Shown here: piece by piece, positions 22,365 through 34,256 of the stretch | How positions within the stretch are numbered: position 1 is the stretch's first letter | How the letters are laid out: each line of letters opens with the position of its first letter | From: Sarcomyxa edulis | Taxonomy: Eukaryota; Basidiomycota; Agaricomycetes; Agaricales; Mycenaceae | DNA: 64,000 nucleotides | Direction: 5' to 3' | NCBI GenBank assembly: GCA_009761415.1 | Contig: QUOL01000007.1 | Span: 62,001 to 126,000, forward strand | Notes under the pieces: model-generated | Told to the model about the DNA's origin: nothing | What the model saw: the letters and a program-made list of their open reading frames with translations, nothing else | Database searches by the model: none | Position numbers and translations under genes: made by a program

Positions 22365-23957
22365 TCACCTCAGCCAATGGGAAAGTCGCAAGATATTCTG
22401 AATGGCTTCCTCACGACGTACAAGGCACTTGTCTCGCTCTTCTTCGACATTGATAAGGTTTAAAGTCCTCGCACTCGACGACGACTGGACTTCGTCTTGT
22501 ACTGGGACAAAGGGAATGCCAAAGGATATTGACTGGCTGGTGGACGCCTTGGACAAAGTAACAGTGTGCGATCCATAACGACCACGAACAACGTAGTTGT
22601 TGTATGAAGAGAAGTCGGCCCAAAAAGTAATCCTTGATGACCGCAAGCATTGCCACGGTGCATAACATCGAGATACACTAACCAGGGCTGGTACGCAACG
22701 AGATCCTCAACTTGTGTATAAGAGACCACACTACTTCACAGGAAGGTCGACATGACGTTCGAGTCTTACACTTCTGAGAAAGAGGGTGCGAATCGGTAAT
22801 ATATCCTGGCGCGATCTACATCCATCGGTATCCTGTTTGAACAAAAGGTCGCCCCACCGTGGCATCTTTTCCCTACGGAAAGACTTGCGCAAATAATCTG
22901 TGTTAAGGCGTCAGCACACTAAGATGAGGATCGCCCTCAAACCAAGGTCATGATGACTCACCGGAGCTACAGAGCAAATACCTCAGCACATTCAAGAGGG
23001 AACCTCTTTGATGCGTACCCACCAGTCCAGACTTGCCGCGCGTACTGAAATCAAACGGCAAGAATGGGGGTGTCGCACGGAGGAAGTAAAGATCTGCACT
23101 CGAATCAAGAGCTACTTATCGAAATTATCGTGTGTGAAAATCTGCTGATATAGAACGCCCTCGTCGAACAGGAAAATGAAATTGGAGCCGGAACTCGCCA
23201 GGGCGCGTCTTGTCATTGGGTACGATAAAGTATACGCATCAGACTCAAAGGTTGCGTACTGGTCGATGTTCAGGGTAAAACCGGGTGCCGGTGCTGTGAG
23301 CAAAAATCATACGAAACAGGTGAAAGTCAGTGGACAAATGCGATGTCAGGAGTTTCATATACGTACCGAGTTTGAGCCCCGGGGCGTGTAACGTTGATCG
23401 TCGTGCCGGGATCAGCACGAAGTTATTGCTTCGTGGAGTCGATCGAGGCTCGGCAATGTTATCTTTCATTATCAAGGGGAAAGGGTCTATGTACAATGAT
23501 TGGGGTTCTCGGGTTCGGATGCACATGCGTAGACTGGATGGTAGGTACAATGTATACAGGGTCGAGGAGTCGATATTCAACTCAGAACCTAAAGATGCAT
23601 CAGAATTACAGCTTGCTGATAAAAAATTCGCGTCACGCACCAGTAAAACTGATGTGTATAAATCATCGATGATGACTGGGGAAGGATCAGTCAAACCAAT
23701 ACTGGTAAGAGCCGTGTAATGTAAGATCACTGTTCGAGTGCTCGAGTAAGCTTGACGTGAAATATGAGGGATGATGATAGACGTAGTTTCGCGGATACGG
23801 GTAAAGGCTTGCCTACATCAATATGGCTGTGATGCTGGATTAGATGGGCTGGTTACGCGGATCTGCGGCGGAGGTATAATCTCGATTGGTGTCGATGTTT
23901 GATAGCAATGGAGTTGGAAGCGAGAATCTTTGCAGGAAGAAGAGAGGAGGGAAAAGC
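22365..23957 (-). CDS. Unrecognised multi-exon protein (partly resolved)
   Basis: Minus-strand exons supported by frame and splice phase: 23957-23857, 23812-23367, 23293-about 23112, about 23095-22962, 22897-22770, 22705-22683, 22632-22365. Readable stretches include IRETTSIIIPHIS, FTLNIDQYATFESDAY, LLNVLRYLLCSSDYLRK and WITFWADFSSYNNYVVRGRY, and the end is ILRLSHWLR before a stop. The junction near 23090-23115 does not resolve: the exon upstream reaches a stop, and the next frame can be reached only by skipping coding-looking sequence. There may be a missed splice site or a frameshift. The 5' exon is also not fixed; an ATG at 24109 is possible. No family recognised. Confidence 0.45.
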
Positions 23958-25197
23958 CTACGGGAACGAGGAGAGGCGCGATTGATGAAGTGATGGCAGT
24001 TGTTTTTCGAGCTGTTTGACGTGCATTTGATGGGTGGGTTCTTTGATAGTGGTATCGAGAGTGGGTTACGACCTGATATGACTAGCAGATAAGTAAGATG
24101 CACTGGCATGACGTTGACATTCCCGTTGAGGGTTGTACTGGCGTAAAGGTCGTGTATTTTAAGAGGTGGGTTGAGCGGATCAGAGTTATCCGGTGATCAT
24201 GATCATCTAGAAACAGCGAAAGTGAGGCCGGGTTGGATTTGATGGTGAGAGGGTGCCGTTAACACCGATTCTGGACACAAAGGCAGTACTACGAAGACCG
24301 ACGCCGAGCTGTACGACCGAGTAGTGCCAGTGTCAGTAGCGGTGAAAGTTTGAAACGATTTCGAAATACCTGGGAGCCAACTAGAGCTAGTGGCTGCTAG
24401 TGGGTAGCGTGCGTACTAGTGTCGATTGGGATACTCTTTGCTGGGAGTTTCGATGGCTAGATGTAGAGTAAAGGCTAATTCCACGTGTTTTCGATATCGG
24501 GCTGGACTTCGGGGAAGAAGAAAAAGATGGCATGCTTCGATGGGAAGAACTGGACAAAATGGGTACTCTACCTAGAATGCGGTGCGAGACGCTGCGAGGC
24601 GGTTACGTTGCGGTTAGCTGTTTAGAAAAAACATACGAGATACGACGACAAGACTGCCTGGTTGCAGCGTACCCAGTTGCAACCACAACCTGGCTGTTAC
24701 CTTACATACTTGTATTTGAGATGCAACCCGGAATTTGGATGTCAGTGTGGCTGCGTGACGTGACCAGAACCTTTACGTGACCGGGAATTGCCGGATATAT
24801 GAGAAAATGATTTCTGATAACGGTGAGATTGTTGTCGTCTTCTGACCGCCATCTTCCAGTCCAGCTCACCCACTCTCCCTTCATGCGACTTTGATCCATC
24901 ATCTTCATCCCCCCCCTCCTCTTCCCTCCGATTTACCCCAAGCCGAACCAAGGATACCGCCTGGAGTATGTCCACGTATCCTCCAATCTCCTCCAATTTT
25001 CTGCTAATTTTTACCATTGGTTTCTAGATCTCGCGACCCTTGCCGGCCTCATACTATCCGCCAACCCCACCCATCAAAGAAATACTCAGAAGTACGCTTG
25101 AGCCCTGCTCGCGACGACTGATTTTCGCAACCAACAACCCAAAGGATTCCGCAGAGAAATCGCGTTTCCACCCCCCCCAGTAAAATAATATTCTCAA
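23958..25197. other. Intergenic, upstream region of the bHLH gene
   Basis: No gene seen apart from possible 5' exon sequence of the preceding minus gene near 24000-24110. A CACGTG E-box lies at 24482-24487, about 710 bp before the bHLH start codon. A C-rich tract (CCACCCCCCCC) lies about 20-30 bp before the start codon. Confidence 0.4.
24482..24487. promoter_or_regulatory. CACGTG E-box upstream of bHLH gene
   Basis: Perfect E-box palindrome. The neighbouring bHLH protein has the His-Glu-Arg basic-region pattern typical of CACGTG readers, so feedback regulation is possible. A 6-bp site can also occur by chance. Confidence 0.3.
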
Positions 25198-26614
25198 ATG
25201 GCCATGACTCTTCCGATCGCTATCCCGTCCACTCCAACTTCCGGCAATTCTCCCGCTTCAGACGACTCAAACCCTCCCCGTACTCCTGTATCTCCAACAA
25301 TCTCTGCCTTACCCGACCAGTCAACCACTAATTCCAACAATAACAACAACAATTCCCAGATGAAACGCAAGCCCAGCAGGCGTGCCAATACTGCCGAGAG
25401 GAGAGCAACTCACAACGCTGTCGAACGTCAACGCCGCGAGACTTTGAACGGTAGATTCTTAGTGAGTTTCATATTCCAGATATCACCCTCTGTTACTCCC
25501 TAACAACCAACCGACAATTATCCAGGACCTAGCAGCACTCCTCCCCAACTTGTCTCAAATTCGTCGTCCTTCCAAATCCTCGATCGTGAACTCCTCGATC
25601 GCCCACGTTCACGCTTCTCGCCGTCATCGCCAACTCGCTGCACGTGAGCTACGCCTTGTAAAGGTTGAAGCTGATGCTCTTCGTCGTGAGCTCAACGAGT
25701 GGAGAGATCGTGCTGGTCTTCCACGCGTCGAAGAACCTGTCCGTGGCGAAGGCTTTTCCATGGTCCTCAGCGGTGAACTTGAGGTCCTCGCTGCCGTCCC
25801 AGGCGAAGAGGATGATGAGGACAATATTCCGGGCTATGCCAACTACGACGACATTGACGACGATTTCGCTAACAACTCCAACCCCGAAGTCGACGATCCT
25901 AGAGTCGCTGCCGCCAAGAATCCTTTCGCGCACAACCCTCCTCCCGGACTTCACCTTGCTCACATCCTTCCTCGCCCCACTCAAGGTCCGATGATTGCCA
26001 GTCCCACTTCCGTCTCCTTCGAGAACCCTGCCATGCACTCTTTGTATGAACCTCACCAGCAGTTCCCTCCCAACCCTCACTTCCAACAATCCTTGTCGAT
26101 GGGCCAACCCGACGCCGATAAGATCGCTGCATGGAACGCTGCTCACATGTACCCCGGTGCGACCACCCAGCAGATCCTCCACGCTCAACGGTCTCTTTTC
26201 ACCCCACCTTCTACCTCTCATGGGCTGTCATCTGCCAACAATGCCAACTTCAATGATCCCGCTGGTCAGGCGTTCTTCGCCAACTTCCAAAGGCAACAGC
26301 AGCAGCAGCAACAACTTTCTGCTATGCATCACCAGATGGGTGGAGCGACTCACTATGGCAGTGATCGTGACGACGCGTCTTCTGTCGGCTCTGGACGTGG
26401 CGGACGAGCTCGCAGTGGGAGCGGGAGTGGATACGGCGGATCCCCTCAACACGGCTCATCTCCGTACGAGATGCCCGCTTCTGGTGATTACAACAGCAAC
26501 ATCAGGAGGGCCTCTTGGGACGATATGGGTGGACTGATGAAGTCGAACCAAATTCCTCCCCCCATCAGCGTTGGCGGCGGGGGCAATGGTACGGGATTCC
26601 AGATGATGATGTAG
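25198..26614 (+). CDS. bHLH transcription factor
   Basis: Exons 25198-25461 and 25526-26614; 450 aa. The basic region and helix 1 read RRATHNAVERQRRETLNGRF, split from helix 2 by the intron after residue 88. The second part reads DLAALLPNL then RPSKSSIVNSSIAHV, and an extended helix with regular leucines follows (residues about 105-140), as in bHLH-leucine zipper proteins. The HNAVERQRR pattern has the His, Glu and Arg of class B (Max/Pho4-like) factors that bind CACGTG as dimers; this binding is inferred. The rest is low complexity: an acidic segment (EEDDED), a poly-Gln run (seven Gln), Gly/Ser repeats and an FQMMM end. Nuclear regulator; target genes cannot be named. Start is the first ATG after a pyrimidine-rich leader. 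Confidence 0.9.
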
Positions 26615-29237
26615 ACGCCTCCTCCCCCTTCCCCAGCTTTCTTCGTCTGGACGATCACTTATCTATTTTTTGTTGTTGCTTTTGATACCCTTCTCGACCA
26701 CCCTCACAATCCATGTCTGTCTGCGGCACTCTGATTGCTTTCATTATACCTACCCTCGCTTGTTCCCTCACCGTGCTTGCTGGTCCCATCCTCCCCTCCG
26801 TCCTGGTTGTCTGTTGTGTGTTTTTCTGCTTTTTTTCCCGTGACGAATCCTGTGATGTAGCAAACCAATCCCCCATCCCCCACAAACTCTCTCGTACCCG
26901 CCTTGTAACACCCTCTCCTCCCCGCCTCTAAATACTACTTAAACTATCTATACTCGAGTATTTGACCCCAAGCCGCTCGTTCCACTCCAGCAAACATTGC
27001 ATTCGTCGCATACCGAAGCTCGCTCCCCTGCTTCCTTAGAAGGACATATTGTAATAGCCATTTCCAGTATACACAGACCAAATGGTATTTACACGCTCGC
27101 TCAAAATGCTCAAGGCTCATGCTCTTCAAGAAGAAATCAAAAATAAGCAGCCAATCCAATTCTTACAGCAAAGTACTTCGTCGGTCATTCCGGGGACGGA
27201 TCTACATCTCGACGGTCTAAGAATAAAATTCTCTACTTATCTCTTGGCAAGACTCGGACAATCTTATCTTGGAAATCACCTGGCATCGATTGAAAGCATG
27301 GGCGTCGAGGAAATATTACAAACGGCGCGTCAAAACAAAGAGTGTGCCGAATCTAGACTGGCCTGCTTATTCTCCAGGCCACCAGGGAAGATATCGACAA
27401 AGTAGAGTCTCGATCCGAGAATTCGAATCATCGCCCAGAAATAATATGTCGACACGAAGAGGATTCGATAGACCAGGAGAAACGCCATAAAAGAAGCAGA
27501 GGAGTCAAAGTTCAGTTCGGGGAGACGAGTTCTGTGCCTGCCGTTCCAGTCATCGAACGCAGAAAGATCTAGAAACAAAGTAAAGACTTGGTGGCAGGTT
27601 TGGTATCGATTCTTTGGGTGCACTGCTATAGGTTCGTTGAACTTCGTTCGTTAGCAAGATTCTTAGTGTGGAAATGGTAGCCTCAGTATCTGCATATCCT
27701 GTCCATCCAATCCGCGATGCTCTGTCATCGTTCACGACAGACAAATTGTTCGGGTGCTAAATCTGGATCTCGCATTTGAAACTGGTGGGCATATCGACAG
27801 ACTTGCCGAAAGCATACGGCCTAGGAAGACCCGATACTACCGCCATCGTTGTCTCTGTAAGAGTTACAGCAGAGTCGGAGCCGTCGGAACCGGGTTCAAA
27901 ACGATCATAGCTTTACTGTCGCGCCCGTCGGTGGCCGCAATCCCGTCGGGATGAACAAAGTAGTTGCGAAAAGAGATTTATCAGATCCAAACGCATATTT
28001 CGATTCCCCGTCCGAAAATGTGGAGTGAGAGTCCGAGGAGCATTCGAGGCAAGTGTTGTTAGCTGTTTCTCCACGCTCGACTTTTGAGTTTATAGTTTCA
28101 TTCCTTCCGCGGGGAAAATCGATCATCAAGAAGAAGACATGAAGATTCGTGAGACGGCGATAGTATGAGAGGGGCTGCTGGGTGTGCCTATGAGCGACAG
28201 GTACAACTGAAGAGAACGACGAAGCGGAGCTGAATATAGAGCGTTTTGGAGGGCATAGAGACAGGGTACTGCTCCAGAGTGATTTTTTTAGTGGGTCCTC
28301 GCAGCGGCTACAGACTCTACCGGAATCCGACGCCAGCTAGCAATGTCAGTCCGGAGAAACCTGTCATCTCGGCTTTTGAACTAGAGGATACAGACATCAG
28401 AAGGCTTCGTGGCATCCGGTCCTACGTGGGCGATGCACCGTTTTTAGAGTTTCGAGACGTGGATGGCATCAGTCCCCGACCGTAGACAGTGGTGGCCAAT
28501 TAAGTTTGATATCATGAGGTATTCTGACTAAAAATACAAGTGTTTCGTGAGCCATCTAAACATCGAAAGAATGCGCTGTGAAAAATATTACGAAGACTGC
28601 TTACCTGGATGCAGAGTCAAGACAAGACTATTTTGTTATTGCAGAGCAAACGTACGTCGCGCCTGTGCAGAGTTCATGGACTGCGGCCTGATGAAATCCA
28701 CATCACAGGGAATGGAATGAAGCTTTCTTCTTGATAAGACCAACATCACAAAGAGAAGAATACTGCAGCCTGTCGAGCCACGTACTTCTGTGTCGTTTGG
28801 CGGCGCATGATGGAAAGAAGCCTGGACACAAATGATTTGGGGGAAGTGAGATGTATGGTGCGAAACCCTTATCCTCCGAGTGGCGCTGGCAGATTCGAAA
28901 AGCGTTCAAATCGATATTTTGTCGTCTGGTAAAGTCAAGATACTCACCAAACGTGCTTTTCTCCTGCCTTGTAGTTAATCAAGACGAACCCCCTTGATCT
29001 TGATCTCGACGCATAACGGACCAAAGTCGAGCTTAGGAGTTCAGCCAACTCGACGTCGATGTCTGTCGATGTGGTAGAAGAAAGAAATTCGACTCCAGAT
29101 TCCAAAATTTCAAATATGTAAAGTTCCAATCAAGTTCCGCCACGAGGTCAGGAAACTCCAGTCTATCTCCCGTCTAACTCTCTCTGTCCTTACCCACCAA
29201 CATAATACTAGTATCGACCTAAAAGACTAAGGCTAGA
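26615..29237. other. Long stretch without a confident gene
   Basis: 26615-26940 is pyrimidine-rich 3' UTR-like sequence. A single ATG frame at 27082-27405 (107 aa, starting MVFTRSLKMLKAHALQEEI) is the best single-exon candidate but has no known motif and no flanking exons. Coding-looking fragments near 27790-27860 (LPKAYGLGRPDTT) and on the minus strand near 29129-28944 cannot be assembled. It may contain a decayed gene. Confidence 0.35.
27082..27405 (+). CDS. Possible small hypothetical protein
   Basis: 107-codon ATG-initiated frame, Lys/Leu-rich, with no signal peptide or motif. Listed only because it is the longest uninterrupted ATG frame in this gene-poor stretch. It may be noise. Confidence 0.2.
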   Translation: MVFTRSLKMLKAHALQEEIKNKQPIQFLQQSTSSVIPGTDLHLDGLRIKFSTYLLARLGQSYLGNHLASIESMGVEEILQTARQNKECAESRLACLFSRPPGKISTK

Positions 29238-30795
29238 ATGAATCCAATCTACATGGAAACCGAAAAGGCTCTCGGACTTGGCTATGGAGCCGTGTCAAAA
29301 GAATCTCAACAAAAGTACGTGTTCTTGTAGACTATCTTTCACGCGACTTGATAGCCTTTCACGCGTCAAATAGCCTAGAAACTGCAGAGGAACTATGTCG
29401 TAGAAGGCAACCAGAAAAAGCAATCCCATATCTCGTCAAAGCGATGGAAGACGACAGGAATCTTGACGCGTATGTTCAGACCGCCTTTCTCGCTCCAGAT
29501 CTAGACACGTCTATCGACTGTTTAGAGCACGCTGAAATGAAAGGTACGTGTACCATACTGCTGTAGATTTCTGAGTCCTTCAATAGCTGTAACGATCAGG
29601 CGAGAGGATGCTCAAGAAGGACCTCGGAAAGAACTGTTTCGACAATGATGGTAAGGGCAAATTCTGGGCTATCCCAGAAACGCGACCGTACATGCGCGTT
29701 TTGCAAGCTCTAGTGCGACTCTCTTTCTGCAACAAACAGTACGAGAAATCGGCGTACGTACCATTCTGAAGACAACGGTGTCAATCCTTACTCTCCTTGC
29801 CTCTCAGAAATACTATCGTGAAAATGCTACGCCTCTGCCCCGGAGATGATCTGAGTCAACGCAAATGGTTGGGATCCATTTTAATTCGTACAGGACGTGT
29901 AGAGGACACCCTGTCCTTCGCACAAGAATGGCTCCATCCCCCCATGTCAGACAAAGACAACATCCCACTACGAGGCGGAACCCGCTTTCTCTCACCCTCA
30001 CAAGAGCCCCTCCCAGAATCCACCGAACGACGCCTTTCCGAATTCTGCCAAGATGCTATCATCTACACCGCAGCCTTATCATCGTTCACTCTATGGGGCA
30101 AATGTCCACTTTCAGATCAATACCTACGCATTGCAGCCAAGGTAAACCCTACGATCCTCATGCGCATTCTTGGAAGGGTTCGTCAACCGAGTGAGTAGCC
30201 CAGTCAAGTCATCACAATCGAATAGGAAACCTCATGGTATGGCCAGCCGAGCTCAACATGGAACCAGCCCGAACCTTGAACGGCCTGGGAGACGCTCATG
30301 ACTACTTATGGTTAACTCAGGATCTATGGATGGACAACGACGTCTGGAACTGGGCCAACGGTAACCAGGAAGGCAAACAAGCGATCCTCAAGATATGCAG
30401 TCGTTCTGGGTGTGCAAATAGGGAGACAGAGGCGACGGAATTTAAACGCTGCTCCGCTTGTAGAGAGGTGCGATATACCCATGTATTCACACATAAACCG
30501 TGATACTGAAAATGCCTTTCGCAGGTCTCATATTGCAGCTCGGCGTGCCAAAAGGCCCATTGGAAGACTCACAAACCAAGTACGTACTGTAATTCACCAT
30601 TTCATGCCACCGTCACACAGAACCTTCTTTATCCTAGAGTGCCTCGCTTTCAAGCAACGAAAGGAAGCAGTGCGCGCCGTGATGAGAGGCAAATTGGTCC
30701 CCGTGGACTCCGAAGGCAAAAAGCCCGTTGTCGCCTCCACCGACTTCTTCTTGACGGGTGACAAGATGGTCAGGCGTGCTGAGTTCCACTCTTGA
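29238..30795 (+). CDS. MYND-type zinc-finger protein
   Basis: Exons 29238-29314, 29374-29543, 29600-29753, 29808-30190, 30226-30467, 30525-30579, 30638-30795; 412 aa, all phases consistent. The N-terminal two thirds are helical and repeat-like: ETAEELCRRRQPEKAIPYL, DLDTSIDCLEHAE, ETRPYMRVLQALVRL, VKMLRLCPGDDLSQRKWLG. The C-terminal MYND finger has the Cys/His series CSRSGC, KRCSACREVSYCSSAC and QKAHWKTHKPKC, about residues 305-355, interrupted by introns 5 and 6. MYND fingers are protein-interaction modules; no SET domain is present, so it is not a SMYD methyltransferase. This architecture recurs as an uncharacterised family in agaricomycetes. Cytosolic or nuclear; partner unknown. Confidence 0.85.
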
Positions 30796-31335
30796 GGGTT
30801 CGTGAGTCGAGACGTCGAGATGTTGAGAGTTTCGCGATGCAGTAGCTAGAGGGGATGATACCTATCTTGTACAACACAGTATTCAAGGGATCCACTATCG
30901 GAGATGAGGCATTCCATACTGAGTGTCTGACATGCCAGTGCTCCGACTGACATCGCACCAGTACCAGTAGCTCTCAGTCTGGACCGTACTGGTTCCGTTG
31001 TCGATAGATACGCAAGTCCCAGCGACGCCTTGAGAAGGAGATAGACATTGAGGAAAGACTGGCTAGAATCAAGCTACTTACGAGTAAGTAGTATAATGAT
31101 TGAAGGCGATCACATGATACACATCAAGCGCACCTCTTTCCTCTTTCCTGAGTCGATCATTGATCATCCTTGTTTCATCCGAGTCGACTGCATCCTTGTC
31201 TGTCCTGTTCTTTTCGATACATCTCGTGATTGTGAATTTGTTTCTTGACAGTAATCTAGGAGACTTGCTGAGTTTCTCTATTCTAGGTTGACCAGGACAT
31301 CACTTCCTCCGGCTCCCCGGATTACACATCGTTGA
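30796..31335. other. Intergenic, no gene seen
   Basis: No supported feature. A frame reading GSPDYTSLNAPNERYKDLE at about 31300-31365 overlaps the start of the next (broken) gene and may be an upstream remnant of it. Confidence 0.35.
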
Positions 31336-32470
31336 ATGCGCCTAATGAACGCTATAAAGATCTTGAATCTATCAAAACCGACTGCATTCATCTATGTTGA
31401 GGAGAACATGGCAGCAGTTGGTTTTGGCGCGTGGTTATTCTGTCGCGGTACGTCCATGCCTGTCAGGCCCTTACCCGTCCTACTCAATGAAAACAGACTG
31501 TACATACAAAGTCGTTAACAACTTGTAGCAATCGACCTCGCGCGCAAAACAAATCCGGAAAAATCGCAATTCAGACTCTCTCCAATAACTCTACGAATCG
31601 ACTCGTTGCAGCCAAGGGTGTCTACCCTTGATCTACTCAAGTTATCCCGCTCAGAATTTATAGATATATCTGGTCTTCTAAGACCCACCGTTAACACAGA
31701 CTATACCTTCACACTCAAATTCTACAGAGATGACTACCCATTTCCTGCTGGTACTCGAGGATTCCTTTATTACCACCCTCCTCCGGGCGTCAACCTCCTC
31801 GCCGGCGAAGTCAGATTTCGCCTCGTCGAAGATGGAGATCCTGCCAGTTTCGAACGAGGATCCGATTTGCTGACTCCCACTTGTCTTCCTTGGTCTATCC
31901 ATTTCCTCGCTTTAAACTTCAGGATCGTAAGATAATACAATCTTACGCGATAGGCTGATTCCCCCCAAACTCCTAGAGGAGTGCGATGCCATGTATCTCG
32001 ACGGAAGTAGGAATGCTCGCGCACCTGTTATACATTCTTTGGGTCAACCGTTTCCTGTCAGCTTCGACCGTAGGCCAGTGGTGCCACTTCTAGCGGACGG
32101 TGCGAAAGCCCTCAGGATCAACGGACCTTTTCTCGACCAGCGCAAAAATTGTGTACATCCCTAGTACACAGGTATCATATTTCCATTTGACAAATGCGCG
32201 TACATGGACTCATTGTCATCACTATCAGGTCGAGGTATACTGTGCTTTGAACAATCACCTTACGAAGGGAAGCGGATTAAGATCGTAGAACCAGTGAGAT
32301 GTGTATTTCCGAAATATGATGGACATACCCCAGCACCTTACGAAGGAAATTTGGTGCACGTCGCTACCTTGGGCAAAAACGTGATGCCGTGGCGTTGCAA
32401 CATCGATACTACTCACAAGAACATGGAACCTTTGAGATATCTCATTGTACCTCGGAATAAAGCACTTTGA
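31336..32470 (+). pseudogene. Broken member of a recurrent agaricomycete protein family
   Basis: Readable parts: 31336-31440 (start uncertain), 31529-31930 (FPAGTRGFLYYHPPPG and LLAGEVRFRLVEDGD, DLLTPTCLPW), about 31945-32161 (RDRLIPPKLLEECDAMY, IHSLGQPFPVSFD) and about 32165-32470 (YTG, RGILCFEQSPYEG, VEPVRCVFPKYDGHTPAPYEG). The order and motifs match a family I recall as common, function unknown, in agaricomycetes. Two lesions break it: a one-base frameshift between 31925 and 31950, where no intron long enough can be placed, and an in-frame TAG at 32162-32164 just before the last intron. A GTAAGA..CCTAG intron at 31931-31978 is possible but leaves the wrong phase. It is a pseudogene unless the sequence has errors. 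Confidence 0.6.
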
Positions 32471-32991
32471 TTTGACGTTGGTACTCTATTCGTTTCTTCT
32501 GTTTGAGCACGGTGTTGACATATGCTCGTAGCCCTCGTGTCATCGATGGTTGCCACTCCCCTGCCTGCGGCATATTGTATGCTGATATCTCAGAACGATG
32601 CCACGTATTTGAGCGAGAATGACTCATGAACGAAGGGATGCGGAACAAACGTCGGATAGGAAAGTTGGGATGGATGGCGTGAAATTGGGCGAATGTCCCA
32701 TGTAATGGGGGGTCCGTGGGCTCACGACGAGAACAAGTCAACCATACGAACATATCATTATAGTCGAAAACGGTCAATAAGTTGACCCCAAAGCAAAGCG
32801 TAAGTGAGTAGAAAGTGGGTAAGTGAAAATGTACAATCACTCCGTAGGATATCCAAAAACAAGAACAAAAACGAACACGAAAACAACTGAAAACCCCCAT
32901 CAATGAACGTCCATGAGCATTCTCCACCACCACCACCAAAAGTCCACTCACTCTCATAAACAGCAACAGCAGTATCAGCGACGACGCCCGC
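32471..32991. other. 3' flank between pseudogene and Rho gene, no gene seen
   Basis: Convergent 3' ends. A short CCA/CCACCACCACC run lies at about 32923. No other feature. Confidence 0.4.
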
Positions 32992-34256
32992 CTACGTGAC
33001 AATACAACACCCCTTCCTATCTTCCATACTAGCCCCACTACTCCTCCTCCTATGATGCCCATGCCCATGCCCATGTCCACCATACGCACCCTCCCCACTC
33101 TCCCCCTTATACCCATCCTTCGACCTAACCCCCTCCCTCATCAACATACTCGCCCTCGTCGCCGCCTCAAACACATCATCCACCCCCTCAATAAGCAAGG
33201 CGCTGCATTCTTTATAGGCGCGTGCGCCGATGGATTCGGCGACGTGCGAGCCTTGGGCGTAGGTTACGTAGGTTGTTGGATCGTCTGTCGAGGTGGGGGT
33301 GTGGGTGTGGGTGGAGGGGAGGGGGCGGAGGTCGGCTTTGCAGCCTACGAGGATGACGGGGATGGTGGGACCGCAGATGGAGCGGACTTCGTCGACCCAC
33401 TGGAGGAAGAAATGATTAGTACAGTCCTTGTAGTCTTCTCGTAGGCCGTTTAGCACGCCTCTGTGTGAGGACACCACCTACGCGCGTGTCCTCGGGCGAA
33501 ATAAACTAGTAAGAAATTGCACGATCGTCCTTACTTTTGTCGTTACATTCTCAAGAGAATCCGGACTGTCAATAGCGAATGCTATGAGAATGACATGCGA
33601 TTTTGAGTAAGAGAGTGGTCGTAGACGCTGCAATCATCACACATCGTTTGTCTCGGTCAATACCAGATCCAAATCCATAGACGGACGGTATATGGTGCGC
33701 ACGTACCTCATATGCCTCTTGTCCACTATTCGCATCACAGCATCATGTCAGCAACGTAGATCTCCCATCCAGTAAACCCTCATATCGCACGTACGCAGTA
33801 TCCCAAAGAGCCAACTGAACAGCCTTTCCGTCCAACCGAATTTCAGCGACGTAGTTTTCGAAAACAGCTATATACCGCAAGCATTACAATGAGTTCCGAG
33901 TTCCGAGTCGTGAATGGTGTTGATGTGTTAGACATACTAGGTTCCTTGTACGAGCAAAGTGTCAACACACAGCACATAGGACGCGACGGAATGAATGAGT
34001 GGGGTACTCACGTATTCCCTTGGAAATTCTCCGAGCGCGAAAGAACATAAGAGCGAGGTTTTACCGCATGCGCCTGTGCGTATGCCGATGCCAATATCAG
34101 TGTCAATATCGGTGTCGAAATTTGTGGTACGACGTGGACACGAATCCGAATAACGCACCGTCTCCAACAATCACCAATTTGCGTCGAATCTGTACGGTGT
34201 CAGTGAACACTGGGAGATACCAAGGACAGTAGACTGACCGGGTCTTGAGAAGTCAT
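32992..34256 (-). CDS. Rho-family small GTPase
   Basis: Minus-strand exons 34256-34239, 34189-34159, 34073-34012, 33944-33938 (7-nt microexon), 33867-33795, 33725-33707, 33627-about 33547, 33399-32992; about 232 aa. G1 is GDGACGKT, the effector loop is YEPTVFENY (the microexon supplies Glu-Pro and part of Thr), G3 is DTAGQEAYE, G4 is VGCKADLR, and G5 is ECSA. The C-terminus is KGCCIVT, with CIVT as the prenylation box, so it is a membrane-anchored switch for actin and polarity or wall growth. A Thr/His-rich insert follows G4, and a Gly-His repeat precedes the tail. The RLRPLSY and [13 protein letters not shown] motifs fit fungal Rho2/Rho3-like members; which one cannot be decided. Odd: the obvious donor after VTRQK (33532) is out of phase with the obvious acceptor before WVDEV; a GTAACG donor after SLEN keeps phase. 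Confidence 0.85.

Noticed and set aside
25624..26452. Minus-strand frames opposite the bHLH gene
   Set aside because: Shadow frames of a well-supported coding exon.
28246..28485. 80-codon plus-strand frame starting MEGIETGYCSRV
   Set aside because: No flanking exons, no motif, and a gene-poor stretch with many equal-sized frames.
28944..29129. Minus-strand frame reading ELYIFEILESGVEF, divergent from the MYND gene
   Set aside because: It starts with TTG rather than ATG, and a second frame over the same bases looks equally protein-like, so neither is supported.
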